A stretch of 64,000 bases of DNA, from contig NZ_AOHO01000061.1 in NCBI RefSeq assembly GCF_000342005.1, positions 17,778-81,777 on the forward strand. Reading direction: 5' to 3'. A program made the translations under genes and the position numbers. The stretch is from Amycolatopsis decaplanina DSM 44594 (GTDB lineage Bacteria > Actinomycetota > Actinomycetes > Mycobacteriales > Pseudonocardiaceae). Below, in pieces: positions 9,581-17,863 of the stretch; within the stretch, counting starts at the first letter, position 1; each line of letters starts with the position of its first letter. Under the pieces are notes generated by a model. That model ran no database searches and was not told the DNA's origin. It was given only the letters and a program-made list of their open reading frames with translations.

Positions 9581-9611
9581 GCGGGGCCGGTCCACAAAGG
9601 ACCGGCCCCGC
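9581..9611. terminator. bidirectional hairpin terminator
   Basis: A perfect 13-bp stem, GCGGGGCCGGTCC / GGACCGGCCCCGC, with a 5-nt ACAAA loop between the convergent AraC gene and the TQXA surface protein. It serves both strands. Confidence 0.85.
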
Positions 9612-9626
9612 TTCTTCGTTCGCTTC

Positions 9627-10781
9627 TTACGCCTCGCTACGGCGACGGCGCACCAGCAGTACCATCAGCACACCCGCGCCGAGGAGCGCGCCGCCGATCA
9701 CCAGCGGCATGGTCGCGGAGGCACCGGTGTTGGCCAGCTCGTTGCCGCCACCCGATTCGGCGCCACCCGGGGTGCTGGGGGCCGGGGTGTCGGTGGCGGG
9801 CGCGCCACCCTGCTTCCAGGTCGCGGTCGCGTTCGCGACGACCGAGGTCTTCTCGGACTCCGCCACGATCAGGGACTGGGCGGGCACCTTGGCGTAGTTC
9901 TCGCCCACGAACAGGCGACCGGTGTCGAGGTGGCCGCTGACCTTCAGCGAGAACGAGCCGTTGCCGTCCTTGGCGTCCTTGGGGACGTCGACGTAGACCT
10001 TGGTGCCGTCCTTGATGTCGGCGGCCTTGATCTCCTTGCCGTCGGCGTCGGTGACCTTGACGCCCTCGGGCAGCTTGCTGGTCAGCTCGGTGATGTCACC
10101 GGTGGTGGCCACGCTGAACGGGCCGATCTTGGTGCCGGTCGCGCCCGAGGCCTTGGCCGGGCCGATGTCGAGGGTCGGCTTCGGCTGCTCCCCGATGCCG
10201 ACGTTCTGCTTGCCGGTGAGGTAGTCGTAGACGGCCAGCACGTCGGCGGACTCTTCGGCGCTCTCGTAAGGCAGCGGCTTCTTGCGGTCGAGGTCCTTGC
10301 CGTCACTGAAGTGCCAGACGGCGGCCTGCGTCGCGGTGACGGCCTCCTCGACGGACAGGCCGTCGGTCAGCTTGACGTCCTTGCCGAGCGCGCTCTCGAT
10401 CGCCTTCGCGGTGACCGCCGGGTAGCCGTGGTGCAGGACCCAGTTGATCTTCCCGTTGTTCTTGTTGAACGGCGAAGCGGCGTCCGGGTACTTGTTCCAC
10501 GGACGTTCGATCATGTCCTGATCGGTGCGCATGTCGACCTCGACCTGCACGCAGTACATCTTGAGCTTGCTGCCGTCGGAGAGCTTCAGCCCGAACAGCT
10601 TCGTGACGTAGTGCTGCCCGCCCTCGAAGTTGACGCTGAAACCCTCGGTGCCGGAACCTTCGACGACCCGGCCCCGCGCCGCGCCGTCGTCGGCGAGGGC
10701 GGCCGGAGCGGCCATCGTCAGCGCGACGGCCGCGGTGGCGACCGCGATCCCGCCGCGAACCAGAACTGACCTGCCGTGCAT
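9627..10781 (-). CDS. thioester (TQXA) domain surface protein with LAXTG sorting signal
   Basis: A 384-residue secreted cell-wall protein. A signal peptide (residues 1 to about 31, ending APAALA) precedes a thioester domain with Cys77 in MYCVQVE and TQAAVWHF at 151-158, the Cys and Gln expected to form the internal thioester of TQXA adhesin-type domains. A second domain (about 200-310) follows, then a Pro/Thr linker. LANTG at 349-353, a hydrophobic stretch and an RRRR tail form a class E (LAXTG) sortase signal. Thioester domains bind host or surface amines covalently in Gram-positive pathogens; in a soil organism the partner is unknown. No sortase gene lies nearby. Confidence 0.85.
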   Translation of the reverse strand: MHGRSVLVRGGIAVATAAVALTMAAPAALADDGAARGRVVEGSGTEGFSVNFEGGQHYVTKLFGLKLSDGSKLKMYCVQVEVDMRTDQDMIERPWNKYPDAASPFNKNNGKINWVLHHGYPAVTAKAIESALGKDVKLTDGLSVEEAVTATQAAVWHFSDGKDLDRKKPLPYESAEESADVLAVYDYLTGKQNVGIGEQPKPTLDIGPAKASGATGTKIGPFSVATTGDITELTSKLPEGVKVTDADGKEIKAADIKDGTKVYVDVPKDAKDGNGSFSLKVSGHLDTGRLFVGENYAKVPAQSLIVAESEKTSVVANATATWKQGGAPATDTPAPSTPGGAESGGGNELANTGASATMPLVIGGALLGAGVLMVLLVRRRRSEA

Positions 10782-10905
10782 GTGTCTCCCATCCGAATAC
10801 GGACCACGAATGCCAGTTGCCGCATGCGACCACAGGCCCCGACCGCAACGGCTCGCCCGGATGGGGGGTAATTAATCCCATCGAGCGAGAGCGGAGCATA
10901 CAGAG

Positions 10906-10919
10906 GCCACACGTGTGGC
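10906..10919. promoter_or_regulatory. 14-bp palindrome in a 327-nt divergent intergenic region
   Basis: GCCACACGTGTGGC lies between the TQXA gene and the sugar dehydrogenase gene, whose starts face away from each other across 10782-11108. It is a candidate operator. I looked for a c-di-AMP or other riboswitch in the TQXA leader and saw none that I could support. The rest of the gap is otherwise unremarkable. Confidence 0.25.
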
Positions 10920-11108
10920 TACTCCGGGGTGTAGCTCATGTCCGAATTGCCCTGAAAGAAGAGTGAACGGCACGAAAACGATCTTGGGCGAGTAGGTGAC
11001 CGGCTTGGCCGGAAAGAAACCGACAAAGAGCTCGCGTATGGAGGTACCGCCGCTCCTCCGGCCGCTGTTGAATTGGACCAGACCATTCACTGGCGATTGG
11101 AGTCCCTC

Positions 11109-12293
11109 ATGACGCGACGGCACCTCCGCCGGGGGTTGTCCCTGGTGGCCGGGCTCGCCTTGGCTGGGGCGCTGCTCCCGGCCGCGAGCAGCGCGGATCC
11201 CCTGGAAGCGCGGGGTGTTCCGCTCGGCGAGCTGACCGCCACGGCGACCAAGGTGGCGTCCGGGCTGGTCAACCCGACCGCGATCACGGCGCTGAACGAC
11301 GGGAGCGGCCGGATCCTCATCGTGGAGAAGAGAGGCGTCGTCCGGGCCTACCATCCCAGGACCGGGCTCGCCGCCAAGCCGGTTCTGGACATCAGCGACA
11401 AAGTGAACGGCGCGGACGTCGAACGAGGGCTGCTCGGGCTGGCGATCGCGAAAGACAGGCGGGCCTACGTCGCGTACACCCGCAAGTCCGACAGCGCGGT
11501 GACGCTGTCCCGGGTCCGGCTGGACACCGGTGAGCTCACCGAGCTGATCACCCAGCCGCATTCCGAGTTCCCCAACCACAACGGCGGCCAGCTGGCGTTC
11601 GGCCCGGACGGGTACCTGTACTGGGGGATCGGAGACGGTGGCGGCGGGGGCGATCCGCTGGCCAGCGGGCAGCGGCTCGACACGCTGCTGGGCAAGATCC
11701 TGCGCATCGACGTCAACCGCGCGTGTCGTCCGCTGCGGTACTGCGTCCCGGCGGGCAACCCGTTCGCCGGCGTCGCGGGCGCGCGTCCGGAGATCTGGTC
11801 GTACGGGCTCCGCAATCCGTGGCGGTTCTCCTTCGACCCGGCCGACGGCTCGTTGTGGATCGGCGACGTCGGCCAGGGCCGTTTCGAGGAGGTCGACCAC
11901 CTCGCCAGGGGCAAGGGCGGCGCGAACTTCGGCTGGTCCTGCAAGGAAGGGCCGGTCGTGTTCGACGAGACGCGGTGCGAGGAGGGCGTGACCTACACCG
12001 AGCCGGTCTTCCACTACATCTCCGGCGCGGAGGGCTGCGCGGTGATCGGCGGGCACGTCTACCGCGGCAAGAAGTACGCCTCGCTCGCGGGCGGGACCTA
12101 CCTCGCGACCGACTTCTGCCAGGGAACGGCCTGGGCCGTCCGCAAGAAGACCGACGGCACCTACGAAAGCGCCCGGATCGGCGAGTTCCCGCTCGACGCC
12201 ACCACGTTCGGCACCGACCAGAACGGCGAGCTGTACCTGGCCGACGAACAGCCCGGCGGACTGCACCGGATCTCGTTCGCGCGCAAGGGCTGA
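11109..12293 (+). CDS. secreted PQQ-dependent sugar (glucose/sorbosone) dehydrogenase
   Basis: A 394-residue six-bladed beta-propeller of the soluble glucose dehydrogenase/GSDH family. The signal peptide is residues 1 to about 29 (TRRHLRRGL, hydrophobic core, ASSAD). Propeller landmarks are SGLVNPTAITALNDG, EKRGVVRAY, ERGLLGLAIA, NGGQLAFGPDGYLYWGIGDG, GKILRIDVN, WSYGLRNPWRFSFDP and GDVGQGRFEEVD, which include the Asn/Arg/Asp positions that hold PQQ and calcium in characterised members. Four Cys in the mature part may form disulfides. The ATG at 11109 has GGAG 7 nt upstream. It acts outside the cell on sugars or oligosaccharides; the exact substrate cannot be told. Confidence 0.8.
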   Translation: MTRRHLRRGLSLVAGLALAGALLPAASSADPLEARGVPLGELTATATKVASGLVNPTAITALNDGSGRILIVEKRGVVRAYHPRTGLAAKPVLDISDKVNGADVERGLLGLAIAKDRRAYVAYTRKSDSAVTLSRVRLDTGELTELITQPHSEFPNHNGGQLAFGPDGYLYWGIGDGGGGGDPLASGQRLDTLLGKILRIDVNRACRPLRYCVPAGNPFAGVAGARPEIWSYGLRNPWRFSFDPADGSLWIGDVGQGRFEEVDHLARGKGGANFGWSCKEGPVVFDETRCEEGVTYTEPVFHYISGAEGCAVIGGHVYRGKKYASLAGGTYLATDFCQGTAWAVRKKTDGTYESARIGEFPLDATTFGTDQNGELYLADEQPGGLHRISFARKG

Positions 12294-12301
12294 CACCGCT
12301 T

Positions 12302-12330
12302 CCCGGCCGCGTCCGCCCGGCGCGGCCGGG
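12302..12330. terminator. convergent hairpin terminator
   Basis: A 10-bp stem, CCCGGCCGCG / CGCGGCCGGG, with a 9-nt loop between the dehydrogenase (plus strand) and the sensor kinase (minus strand). It serves both transcripts. Confidence 0.7.
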
Positions 12331-12333
12331 GGC

Positions 12334-13485
12334 TCAGCCCGTCCGGGGCAGCCGGACCTCGACCGTCCAGCCGCCGTCCGCGGCCGGGCCCGCCCGCGCC
12401 GACCCGCCCAGCGCGGTGGCCCGTTCCCGCATCCCGACCAGCCCCATCCCGCCGCCGGTGTCGGGCGCCGGACGGTGTTCGGCGTGACCGTTCGTGACGA
12501 CGAGCGTCACCGTTTCCGGGGAGAACACGAGCTTCACCGCGCGCTCGGTGCCGGGCGCGTACTTGGCCGCGTTCGTCAGCGCTTCCTGCGCCGCGCGGAC
12601 GAGGGTGTGTGAGACGCCGCCGCCTAGCGGGACGGCGGAGCCGTCGACCTCGAACGTCACCGCTTCCGCCGCGCACAACGCGGCCAGGGTCTCTTCCAGC
12701 GGCACGGCGTCCTCGCGCAGTTCGTGCACCGCCTGCCGCATCCGCCCGATACCGTCCACCGCCAGCGATCGCGCGCGGCGCACGGCGTCGGAGGCTTCCG
12801 CGTTCCTGCCTTTCGTGCCGAGGGCGTCGGCCATGTCGAGTTGCAGGGCGATCCCGGTGAGCGAATGGCCGAGGACGTCGTGCAGTTCCCGGGCGATCCG
12901 CGTCCGCTCCAGCAGCGCGGCCTCCCGTGATTCGGAAGCGGCGGCACGCCGGGCTTCGACAGCGGCGCGTTCGGCGTTGAAGAGCGCGTCCCGCCGGTCG
13001 CGGCGCGCGATGCCGAGGAGGACCGGCAGGCCCACCGAAAGCGCGAGCCACCACGGCCATTCGTCCGCGGCCGGGGTCACCGCGCCGACCACCGCGACCG
13101 TCACGGCACAACAGACGGCGTCGAGGACGGCGACCGCGATCGCCTGGGCACGGGAAGCGAGTTTTATCCCGGCGACCGCGGCGGCGAGGTAGGCGAACAT
13201 CGGCGCGAAGGTCTGTGGCGCCAGGGGGAGGAGCACGGCCGCGGAGACCGCGTATCCGCTCGCGAGCAGGAGCCGCGCCCGGGACGGAACCCGGTCCCAC
13301 GGCAGGAACGAGACCACGGCGAAGAGCGCGACGAGGACGAAGAGCGCCGCCGTCACCGGCCGGACGTGGACGTTCTGGGTGAAGATCCCGGCCCCGGTCA
13401 CGACGATGGCCGCCGTGATCAGGGTAGGCCGGATCAGCCTGTCGGCGATCCGTTCGCGGCGGAGCACCGTCGCGCTTCCGGTCAT
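12334..13485 (-). CDS. NarL-family sensor histidine kinase
   Basis: A 383-residue kinase. The N-terminal half holds five or six transmembrane helices with no sizeable extracellular domain, so it probably senses a membrane signal. A HisKA_3 dimerisation domain has the phospho-acceptor His near residue 200 in IARELHDVLGHSL. The ATPase domain shows QEALTNAAKYAPG and GGGMGLVGMRERATALGG. The ATG at 13485 has AGGAG upstream. It is divergent from a small membrane protein and the NarL-type regulator at 14162, its likely partner. Confidence 0.85.
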   Translation of the reverse strand: MTGSATVLRRERIADRLIRPTLITAAIVVTGAGIFTQNVHVRPVTAALFVLVALFAVVSFLPWDRVPSRARLLLASGYAVSAAVLLPLAPQTFAPMFAYLAAAVAGIKLASRAQAIAVAVLDAVCCAVTVAVVGAVTPAADEWPWWLALSVGLPVLLGIARRDRRDALFNAERAAVEARRAAASESREAALLERTRIARELHDVLGHSLTGIALQLDMADALGTKGRNAEASDAVRRARSLAVDGIGRMRQAVHELREDAVPLEETLAALCAAEAVTFEVDGSAVPLGGGVSHTLVRAAQEALTNAAKYAPGTERAVKLVFSPETVTLVVTNGHAEHRPAPDTGGGMGLVGMRERATALGGSARAGPAADGGWTVEVRLPRTG

Positions 13486-13497
13486 CGGCGCTCCTGA

Positions 13498-13519
13498 GGG
13501 TGGAGAGGGTTCTCCACCC
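13498..13519. promoter_or_regulatory. 22-bp inverted repeat between divergent kinase and membrane-protein genes
   Basis: GGGTGGAGA-GGGT-TCTCCACCC: 9-bp perfect arms with a 4-nt centre, placed just upstream of the kinase start. It is a good candidate for a dimeric regulator site, such as the cognate NarL-type regulator. No second copy was found by eye. Confidence 0.4.
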
Positions 13520-13604
13520 GAAGATACGGCCGTCGCCGCACGACGGCCCGCGCTCGCCGCCTTAGCGTCGAAGTGTCTTCGAAAACCGGCCCGAGGGGGA
13601 AACC

Positions 13605-14144
13605 GTGAGCACTCCTGTCGAAATCGTCCTGATCGTCGCCGCGGTCGGATACGTCCTCATCCGGCGGCTGGCCGGCGACGTGGCCGAAGCCAAGCGGATG
13701 CTCCTGCTGCCCGCGATCCTCACCGTGATCGGGCTGTCCGATGTGGACGAGAGCCTGAAGACCGCGACCTCGGTGGCGTTCCTGGTGGGCACGCTCGCGG
13801 TGAGCGTCCTGTTCGGTGTCCTGCGCGGCGCGAGCATCCGGCTCTACCAGCAGGACGGCGTCGCGCACATGCGGTACACGTGGCTCACGATCGCGTTGTG
13901 GGTGCTGAACGTGGGCGCCAAGGTCGGGGCGAACCTGCTGCTGGGCCTGATCACCGGGATCGCCTCCGGGGGCAACGGTGTCATGCTGACCATCGGCGTC
14001 GGGATCCTCGCCGAGGGTGTCGTGGTGCTCGCCAGGGCGGTGCGCACGGACGGCCGTATCGTCTGGAAGAAGGGTGAGGACGGCAAGGCGCACACCACGT
14101 CGCCGTTCCTCGACGATCTGCAGGCCAGGATGACCCGCCGATGA
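13605..14144 (+). CDS. integral membrane protein (CcdC/DUF1453-like)
   Basis: A 179-residue protein with about five transmembrane helices (residues 5-20, 33-45, 55-72, 92-125, 130-145) and a short polar C-terminal tail. The fold pattern, with paired short helices and a conserved R-R-L after helix 1, resembles the CcdC/DUF1453 group, but this is a guess. The GTG at 13605 is preceded by GAGGGGG. The gene overlaps or abuts the response regulator and probably belongs to the signalling unit. Confidence 0.6.
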   Translation: MSTPVEIVLIVAAVGYVLIRRLAGDVAEAKRMLLLPAILTVIGLSDVDESLKTATSVAFLVGTLAVSVLFGVLRGASIRLYQQDGVAHMRYTWLTIALWVLNVGAKVGANLLLGLITGIASGGNGVMLTIGVGILAEGVVVLARAVRTDGRIVWKKGEDGKAHTTSPFLDDLQARMTRR

Positions 14145-14161
14145 CCGATGGAGGTGCCGAG

Positions 14162-14821
14162 GTGGCCGTGTCGCTCGTCGTCGCCGACGATCAGGCGTCC
14201 GTGCGGGAAGCCCTCGCGGTGATGCTCGACATCGCCGACGGCATCACCGTCGTCGCGACGGCCACCAACGGTGCGGAGGCCGTCGCCGCGGTCTCCCGGC
14301 ACACGCCGGACGTCGTGCTGATGGATCTGCACATGCCGGTCTTGAACGGCGTCGAGGCGACCGGCCGGATCAAAGCCGCGAAGCCCGAGGTCCAGGTCGT
14401 GGTGCTGACCAGTCTCGACGACGACGAGTCGATCCTCGCCGCGCTCGAAGCCGGCGCGAGCGGTTACCTGACCAAGGAGGCCGACCGCGCGAAGATCGAG
14501 CAGGCCGTGCGCACCGCCGCCGACGGCCAGGTCGTGCTCGCCCCGGAGGTCCAGCGGCGGCTCCTCACTCTCGCGTCGCGCCGTGCCCGTGCGGCCGACG
14601 AGCGCGAGGAGTTCGGGTTCACCTCGCGGGAAAAGGAGATCCTCGGGCTGATCGGCGAAGGCCTCCGGAATCCGGAGATCGCCGCGCGGCTGGTGATCAG
14701 CGAGGCCACCGTCAAGACCCACATCAACAACCTGTTCGCGAAGGCGGGCTTCCATTCCCGCGCCGAGGCCGTCCGGTACGCGCTGAGCACCCCGGCTCCC
14801 GCGCCCTACCGGTTCACCTGA
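14162..14821 (+). CDS. NarL/FixJ-family response regulator
   Basis: A 219-residue regulator. The receiver domain (about 1-120) has the acidic pair in VVADDQ, the phospho-acceptor in VLMDLHMP and the Thr/Lys positions in VVLTSLDDDES and GYLTKEA. The C-terminal LuxR helix-turn-helix reads REKEILGLIGEGLRNPEIAARL and SEATVKTHINNLFAKAG. I prefer the GTG at 14162, with GGAGG 7 nt upstream, over an ATG at 14141 that overlaps the previous stop codon. Partner kinase: the divergent gene at 12334-13485. Confidence 0.85.
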   Translation: MAVSLVVADDQASVREALAVMLDIADGITVVATATNGAEAVAAVSRHTPDVVLMDLHMPVLNGVEATGRIKAAKPEVQVVVLTSLDDDESILAALEAGASGYLTKEADRAKIEQAVRTAADGQVVLAPEVQRRLLTLASRRARAADEREEFGFTSREKEILGLIGEGLRNPEIAARLVISEATVKTHINNLFAKAGFHSRAEAVRYALSTPAPAPYRFT

Positions 14822-14826
14822 TCGCG

Positions 14827-14848
14827 TTTCATCAAGTTTTCATCATCC
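14827..14848 (+). promoter_or_regulatory. tandem 11-bp direct repeat upstream of a secreted protein gene
   Basis: TTTCATCAAGT followed at once by TTTCATCATCC. The 11-bp period is that of OmpR/PhoB-type sites, and the TCATC core matches the repeats at 25894 and 28290. It ends 34 nt before the ATG at 14883. Confidence 0.4.
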
Positions 14849-14882
14849 CTCCATAGCGTGAGGTCGTCTGGTGGATTCAGTG

Positions 14883-16184
14883 ATGGAGGGCGACGTGGAG
14901 CAAGCATTCCCACCCGGAGGCGCGCAGTGGCCGCCGCCGCAGGGCTGGGTCCCGCAACCGGTACCGGTGCCGCCCGCCCGGAAATCCCGGTGGCTGCTGT
15001 TCGGCGGTATCGCCGGGCTGGTTCTGATGCTCCTCGCCGGTCTGACGACCTGGCTGCTGTGGCCGTCGAAAGCGGGCCGCGAACCCTTCGAACAGGCGCT
15101 GGCCGGGCTTTCCTCGGCGCCCGCTGTCCGGAACAGCACTTCCGCGGTCGGCGGGATGATCAAGACGGACGTCAAGACCACCGCGTACGGCGAGACGTCC
15201 GGCACGATGTCCTTCCAGGGCAAGAAGATCGAGATCCTGGTCGTCGGCGGCAAGGTCTACCTCAAGGCGCCCGACGGCATGCTGCCCGGGGCACGAGGAG
15301 ACTCGTCCGCGACCGAGGACCTCAAGGACCGCTGGATCACCGGCGAGGACGCGCTGTTCGGCCCGGTCCTGCGGCAGTTCGAGTCCCCGGAGAAGCTCGC
15401 CACCCGGCTGCGCGAGGCGCTGGAGCGGGCGGACGAGATCCCCGGGGACCAGAACGAGACCGTCCGGGACGTCCCGGCGCTCAGAGCGAGTACACCGGCC
15501 GGCGACCTGTACGTCTCGAAGGAGACGCCGCACCGGCTTCTCCGCTACTCCGTGAAGATGCCCGGCGGGATGCCGTCCGTTCCCCGGATCCCGACGATGC
15601 CCGATGCCCAGTCGCGGCCGCAGATGCCTTCGGGTGCAGGCCTGGGTGAGTCCGATGTGGACGCTTTGTCGCCCGAGGACGCTGACGCCGTCTACGAAGA
15701 CCTGATGTCGAACGCCCGAAAGCTGACCGGTGCGGTGGACACCGGTGTGCGGTTCGACCTGGACGGCGCGGCCACGGTCGCGTGCAGCGCCTCAGGGTGC
15801 ACGGTGACCGCGAACGTCTCCAACTCCGCCTCGGCGAACAGCGGCGGGAAGGTCAGCGGCCAGGTCAACGCCACGATGACCGCGAACGTGACCATCGGCG
15901 GCCGACCGGCGGGCAGTTGCCGGAACACGGCGACCCTGCCGTTGAACGGCTCGGCCTCGATCAGCTGCGTCAACAGCGGGGCCGGGAGTGTCTTCTCGTC
16001 CGTCGAAGCGGAGAAGAAGGCGGACGCCGAAGCACAGTCGCGAGCCTCGGGCGGAGTGCCGGTCCAGTACCGGATCGAGAGCATCGCGTCGGTTTCCGTG
16101 CTGGCCGAAGCGATCGGGCAGGTCGAAATCACGCGTCTGGTCGACGAACTGGCGGAGCGGCGGTCGAAGGTCGGCGGCAAGTGA
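14883..16184 (+). CDS. membrane-anchored exported protein, LprG/LppX-like N-terminal part
   Basis: A protein of about 433 residues. After a Pro-rich cytoplasmic N-terminus there is one transmembrane helix (WLLFGGIAGLVLMLLAGL) followed by an exported domain. Its first 200 residues (dependence on Gly/Lys strands such as KIEILVVGGKVYLKAP, DRWITGEDALFGPVL) resemble the LppX/LprG lipoprotein fold. The C-terminal 160 residues have CSASGCTVTANVSNS and a paired Cys, suggesting a second beta domain with disulfides. Several starts are possible (GTG 14871, ATG 14883, GTG 14895); I chose 14883, with GGTGG 8 nt upstream. Role unknown. Confidence 0.6.
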   Translation: MEGDVEQAFPPGGAQWPPPQGWVPQPVPVPPARKSRWLLFGGIAGLVLMLLAGLTTWLLWPSKAGREPFEQALAGLSSAPAVRNSTSAVGGMIKTDVKTTAYGETSGTMSFQGKKIEILVVGGKVYLKAPDGMLPGARGDSSATEDLKDRWITGEDALFGPVLRQFESPEKLATRLREALERADEIPGDQNETVRDVPALRASTPAGDLYVSKETPHRLLRYSVKMPGGMPSVPRIPTMPDAQSRPQMPSGAGLGESDVDALSPEDADAVYEDLMSNARKLTGAVDTGVRFDLDGAATVACSASGCTVTANVSNSASANSGGKVSGQVNATMTANVTIGGRPAGSCRNTATLPLNGSASISCVNSGAGSVFSSVEAEKKADAEAQSRASGGVPVQYRIESIASVSVLAEAIGQVEITRLVDELAERRSKVGGK

Positions 16185-16253
16185 CGCCGGTTCACCGGGG
16201 GAGCGGCCCCGAGACGTCGAAATAGCCGCCGTCCGATCGCTGTGTAACCAGCG

Positions 16254-16345
16254 GCGTCCCGGCTGCCGAGGTGGACGGTGTGGCCGTCGGCGATGAGGCG
16301 GCCGGCGGTTTCCCGGCCGAGGCCCTTGCCGGCCCCGGAGCTCAT
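16254..16345 (-). pseudogene. relic of a short-chain dehydrogenase N-terminus
   Basis: Reading the minus strand from the ATG at 16345 gives MSSGAGKGLGRETAGRLIAD and then GHTVHLGSRD, which is the cofactor-binding beta-alpha-beta start of SDR oxidoreductases (usual form GANKGIGRETA...GARD). The similarity stops after about 30 codons near 16254, where the frame runs into unrelated sequence. The remainder of an SDR gene (Tyr-x3-Lys region) is absent. It lies between argG and the convergent exported-protein gene. Confidence 0.5.
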
Positions 16346-16413
16346 GGAGAACAGCGCCGGGCGAACGGCTTCGATGCCGCGCGCCCGGCGCTTTCGCGTC
16401 CCGTTCTTTCGGG

Positions 16414-17862
16414 TCAGTCGGTACCGGATTCGATCGCGGCGTGGTCGAGCAGTTCGTCCTCGCCGGAGGCCTTGCCGCGGGAGGCGATCGCCTGCGCGCC
16501 GCCCGCGTCCATCGCCCCGATCAGCCCGGTCGACGCGGCCTGCGCGGCGCCGATCAGCGTCGGGTGCCCGCCGCCGACCATGCCGAGCCCGGCGTATTGC
16601 TCGAGCTTGGCGCGCGAGTCGGCGATGTCGAGGTTCCGCATGGTGAGCTGGCCGATCCGGTCCACCGGGCCGAACGCCGAGTCCTCGGTGCGCTCCATGG
16701 ACAGCTTGTCCGGGTGGTAGCTGAAGAACGGGCCGGTGGTGTCGAGGATCGAGTAGTCCTCGCCGCGCCGCAGCCGCAGGGTGACCTCGCCGGTGACGGC
16801 CGCGCCGACCCACCGCTGCAGCGACTCGCGCAGCATCATCGCCTGCGGGTCCAGCCAGCGGCCCTCGTACATGAGCCTGCCGAGACGGCGGCCTTCGTTG
16901 TGGTAGCTGGCGAGGGTGTCCTCGTTGTGGATCGCGTTGACGAGCCGCTCGTACGCCGCGTGCAGCAACGCCATGCCCGGCGCCTCGTAGATACCGCGGC
17001 TCTTGGCCTCGATGATCCGGTTCTCGATCTGGTCGGACATGCCGAGCCCGTGCCGCCCGCCGATGGCGTTGGCCTCCAGGACCAGGTCGACCGCGGTGGC
17101 GAAATCCTTGCCGTTGATCGTCACCGGGCGGCCCTGTTCGAAGCCGATCGTGACGTCCTCCGGCGCGATCTCGACCTCGGGATCCCAGAACCGGACGCCC
17201 ATGATCGGGTTCACGATCTCGATGCCGGTGTCGAGGTGCTCCAGCGACTTGGCCTCGTGCGTCGCGCCCCAGATGTTCGCGTCCGTGGAGTAGGCCTTCT
17301 CGGTGCTGTCGCGGTACGGCAGGCCGTGGGCCTGCAGCCACTCGGACATCTCCTTGCGGCCGCCGAGCTCGCTGACGAACGCGGCGTCCAGCCACGGCTT
17401 GTAGATCCGCAGGGACGGGTTCGCGAGCAGGCCGTAACGGTAGAACCGCTCGATGTCGTTGCCCTTGAAGGTGGATCCGTCGCCCCAGATCTGGACGTCG
17501 TCCTCGAGCATCGCGCGCACCAGCAGCGTGCCGGTGACCGCGCGGCCGAGCGGCGTGGTGTTGAAGTAGGTGCGGCCGCCGTTGCGGATGTGGAAGGCGC
17601 CGCAGGCCAGCGCCGCGAGCCCTTCCTCGACCAGCGCGGCCTTGCAGTCGACGGCCCGCGCGATCTCGGCGCCGTAGGCCTTCGCCCGGCCCGGGACCGA
17701 CGCGATGTCGGGTTCGTCGTACTGGCCGATGTCAGCGGTGTAGGTGCACGGCACTGCACCCTTCTCGCGCATCCACGCGACCGCTACCGAGGTGTCGAGG
17801 CCGCCGGAGAAGGCGATCCCGACGCGTTCGCCGACAGGCAGAGAGGTGAGTACCTTGGACAT
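16414..17862 (-). CDS. argG: argininosuccinate synthase
   Basis: A 482-residue enzyme joining citrulline and aspartate with ATP in arginine biosynthesis. The N-type ATP pyrophosphatase loop is AFSGGLDTSVAVAW. Other marks are TYTADIGQYDEPD, YGLLANPSLRIYKPWLD, STDANIWGATHEAKSLEHL and NAIGGRHGLGMSDQIENRI, which match the longer E. coli-type ArgG subfamily rather than the roughly 400-residue type. The gene stands alone, without argF, argH or argR nearby. The ATG at 17862 has no Shine-Dalgarno; a TATACT box lies 6 nt upstream, so the transcript is probably leaderless. Two ARG boxes overlap the promoter. Confidence 0.95.
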   Translation of the reverse strand: MSKVLTSLPVGERVGIAFSGGLDTSVAVAWMREKGAVPCTYTADIGQYDEPDIASVPGRAKAYGAEIARAVDCKAALVEEGLAALACGAFHIRNGGRTYFNTTPLGRAVTGTLLVRAMLEDDVQIWGDGSTFKGNDIERFYRYGLLANPSLRIYKPWLDAAFVSELGGRKEMSEWLQAHGLPYRDSTEKAYSTDANIWGATHEAKSLEHLDTGIEIVNPIMGVRFWDPEVEIAPEDVTIGFEQGRPVTINGKDFATAVDLVLEANAIGGRHGLGMSDQIENRIIEAKSRGIYEAPGMALLHAAYERLVNAIHNEDTLASYHNEGRRLGRLMYEGRWLDPQAMMLRESLQRWVGAAVTGEVTLRLRRGEDYSILDTTGPFFSYHPDKLSMERTEDSAFGPVDRIGQLTMRNLDIADSRAKLEQYAGLGMVGGGHPTLIGAAQAASTGLIGAMDAGGAQAIASRGKASGEDELLDHAAIESGTD

Positions 17863-17863
17863 G

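Noticed and set aside
10782..10905. Riboswitch in the leader of the TQXA surface protein
   Set aside because: GC-rich runs are present, but I could not assemble a c-di-AMP or other conserved motif set.
10872..12296. 475-codon open frame on the minus strand opposite the sugar dehydrogenase
   Set aside because: It is a shadow of the plus-strand gene. The product is Arg/Gly/Asp-rich with no domain, while the opposite strand has a signal peptide and propeller motifs.
13605..14144. Membrane protein as a third transmembrane sensor component
   Set aside because: Only co-location supports this. I list it as a neighbour, not as a system part.
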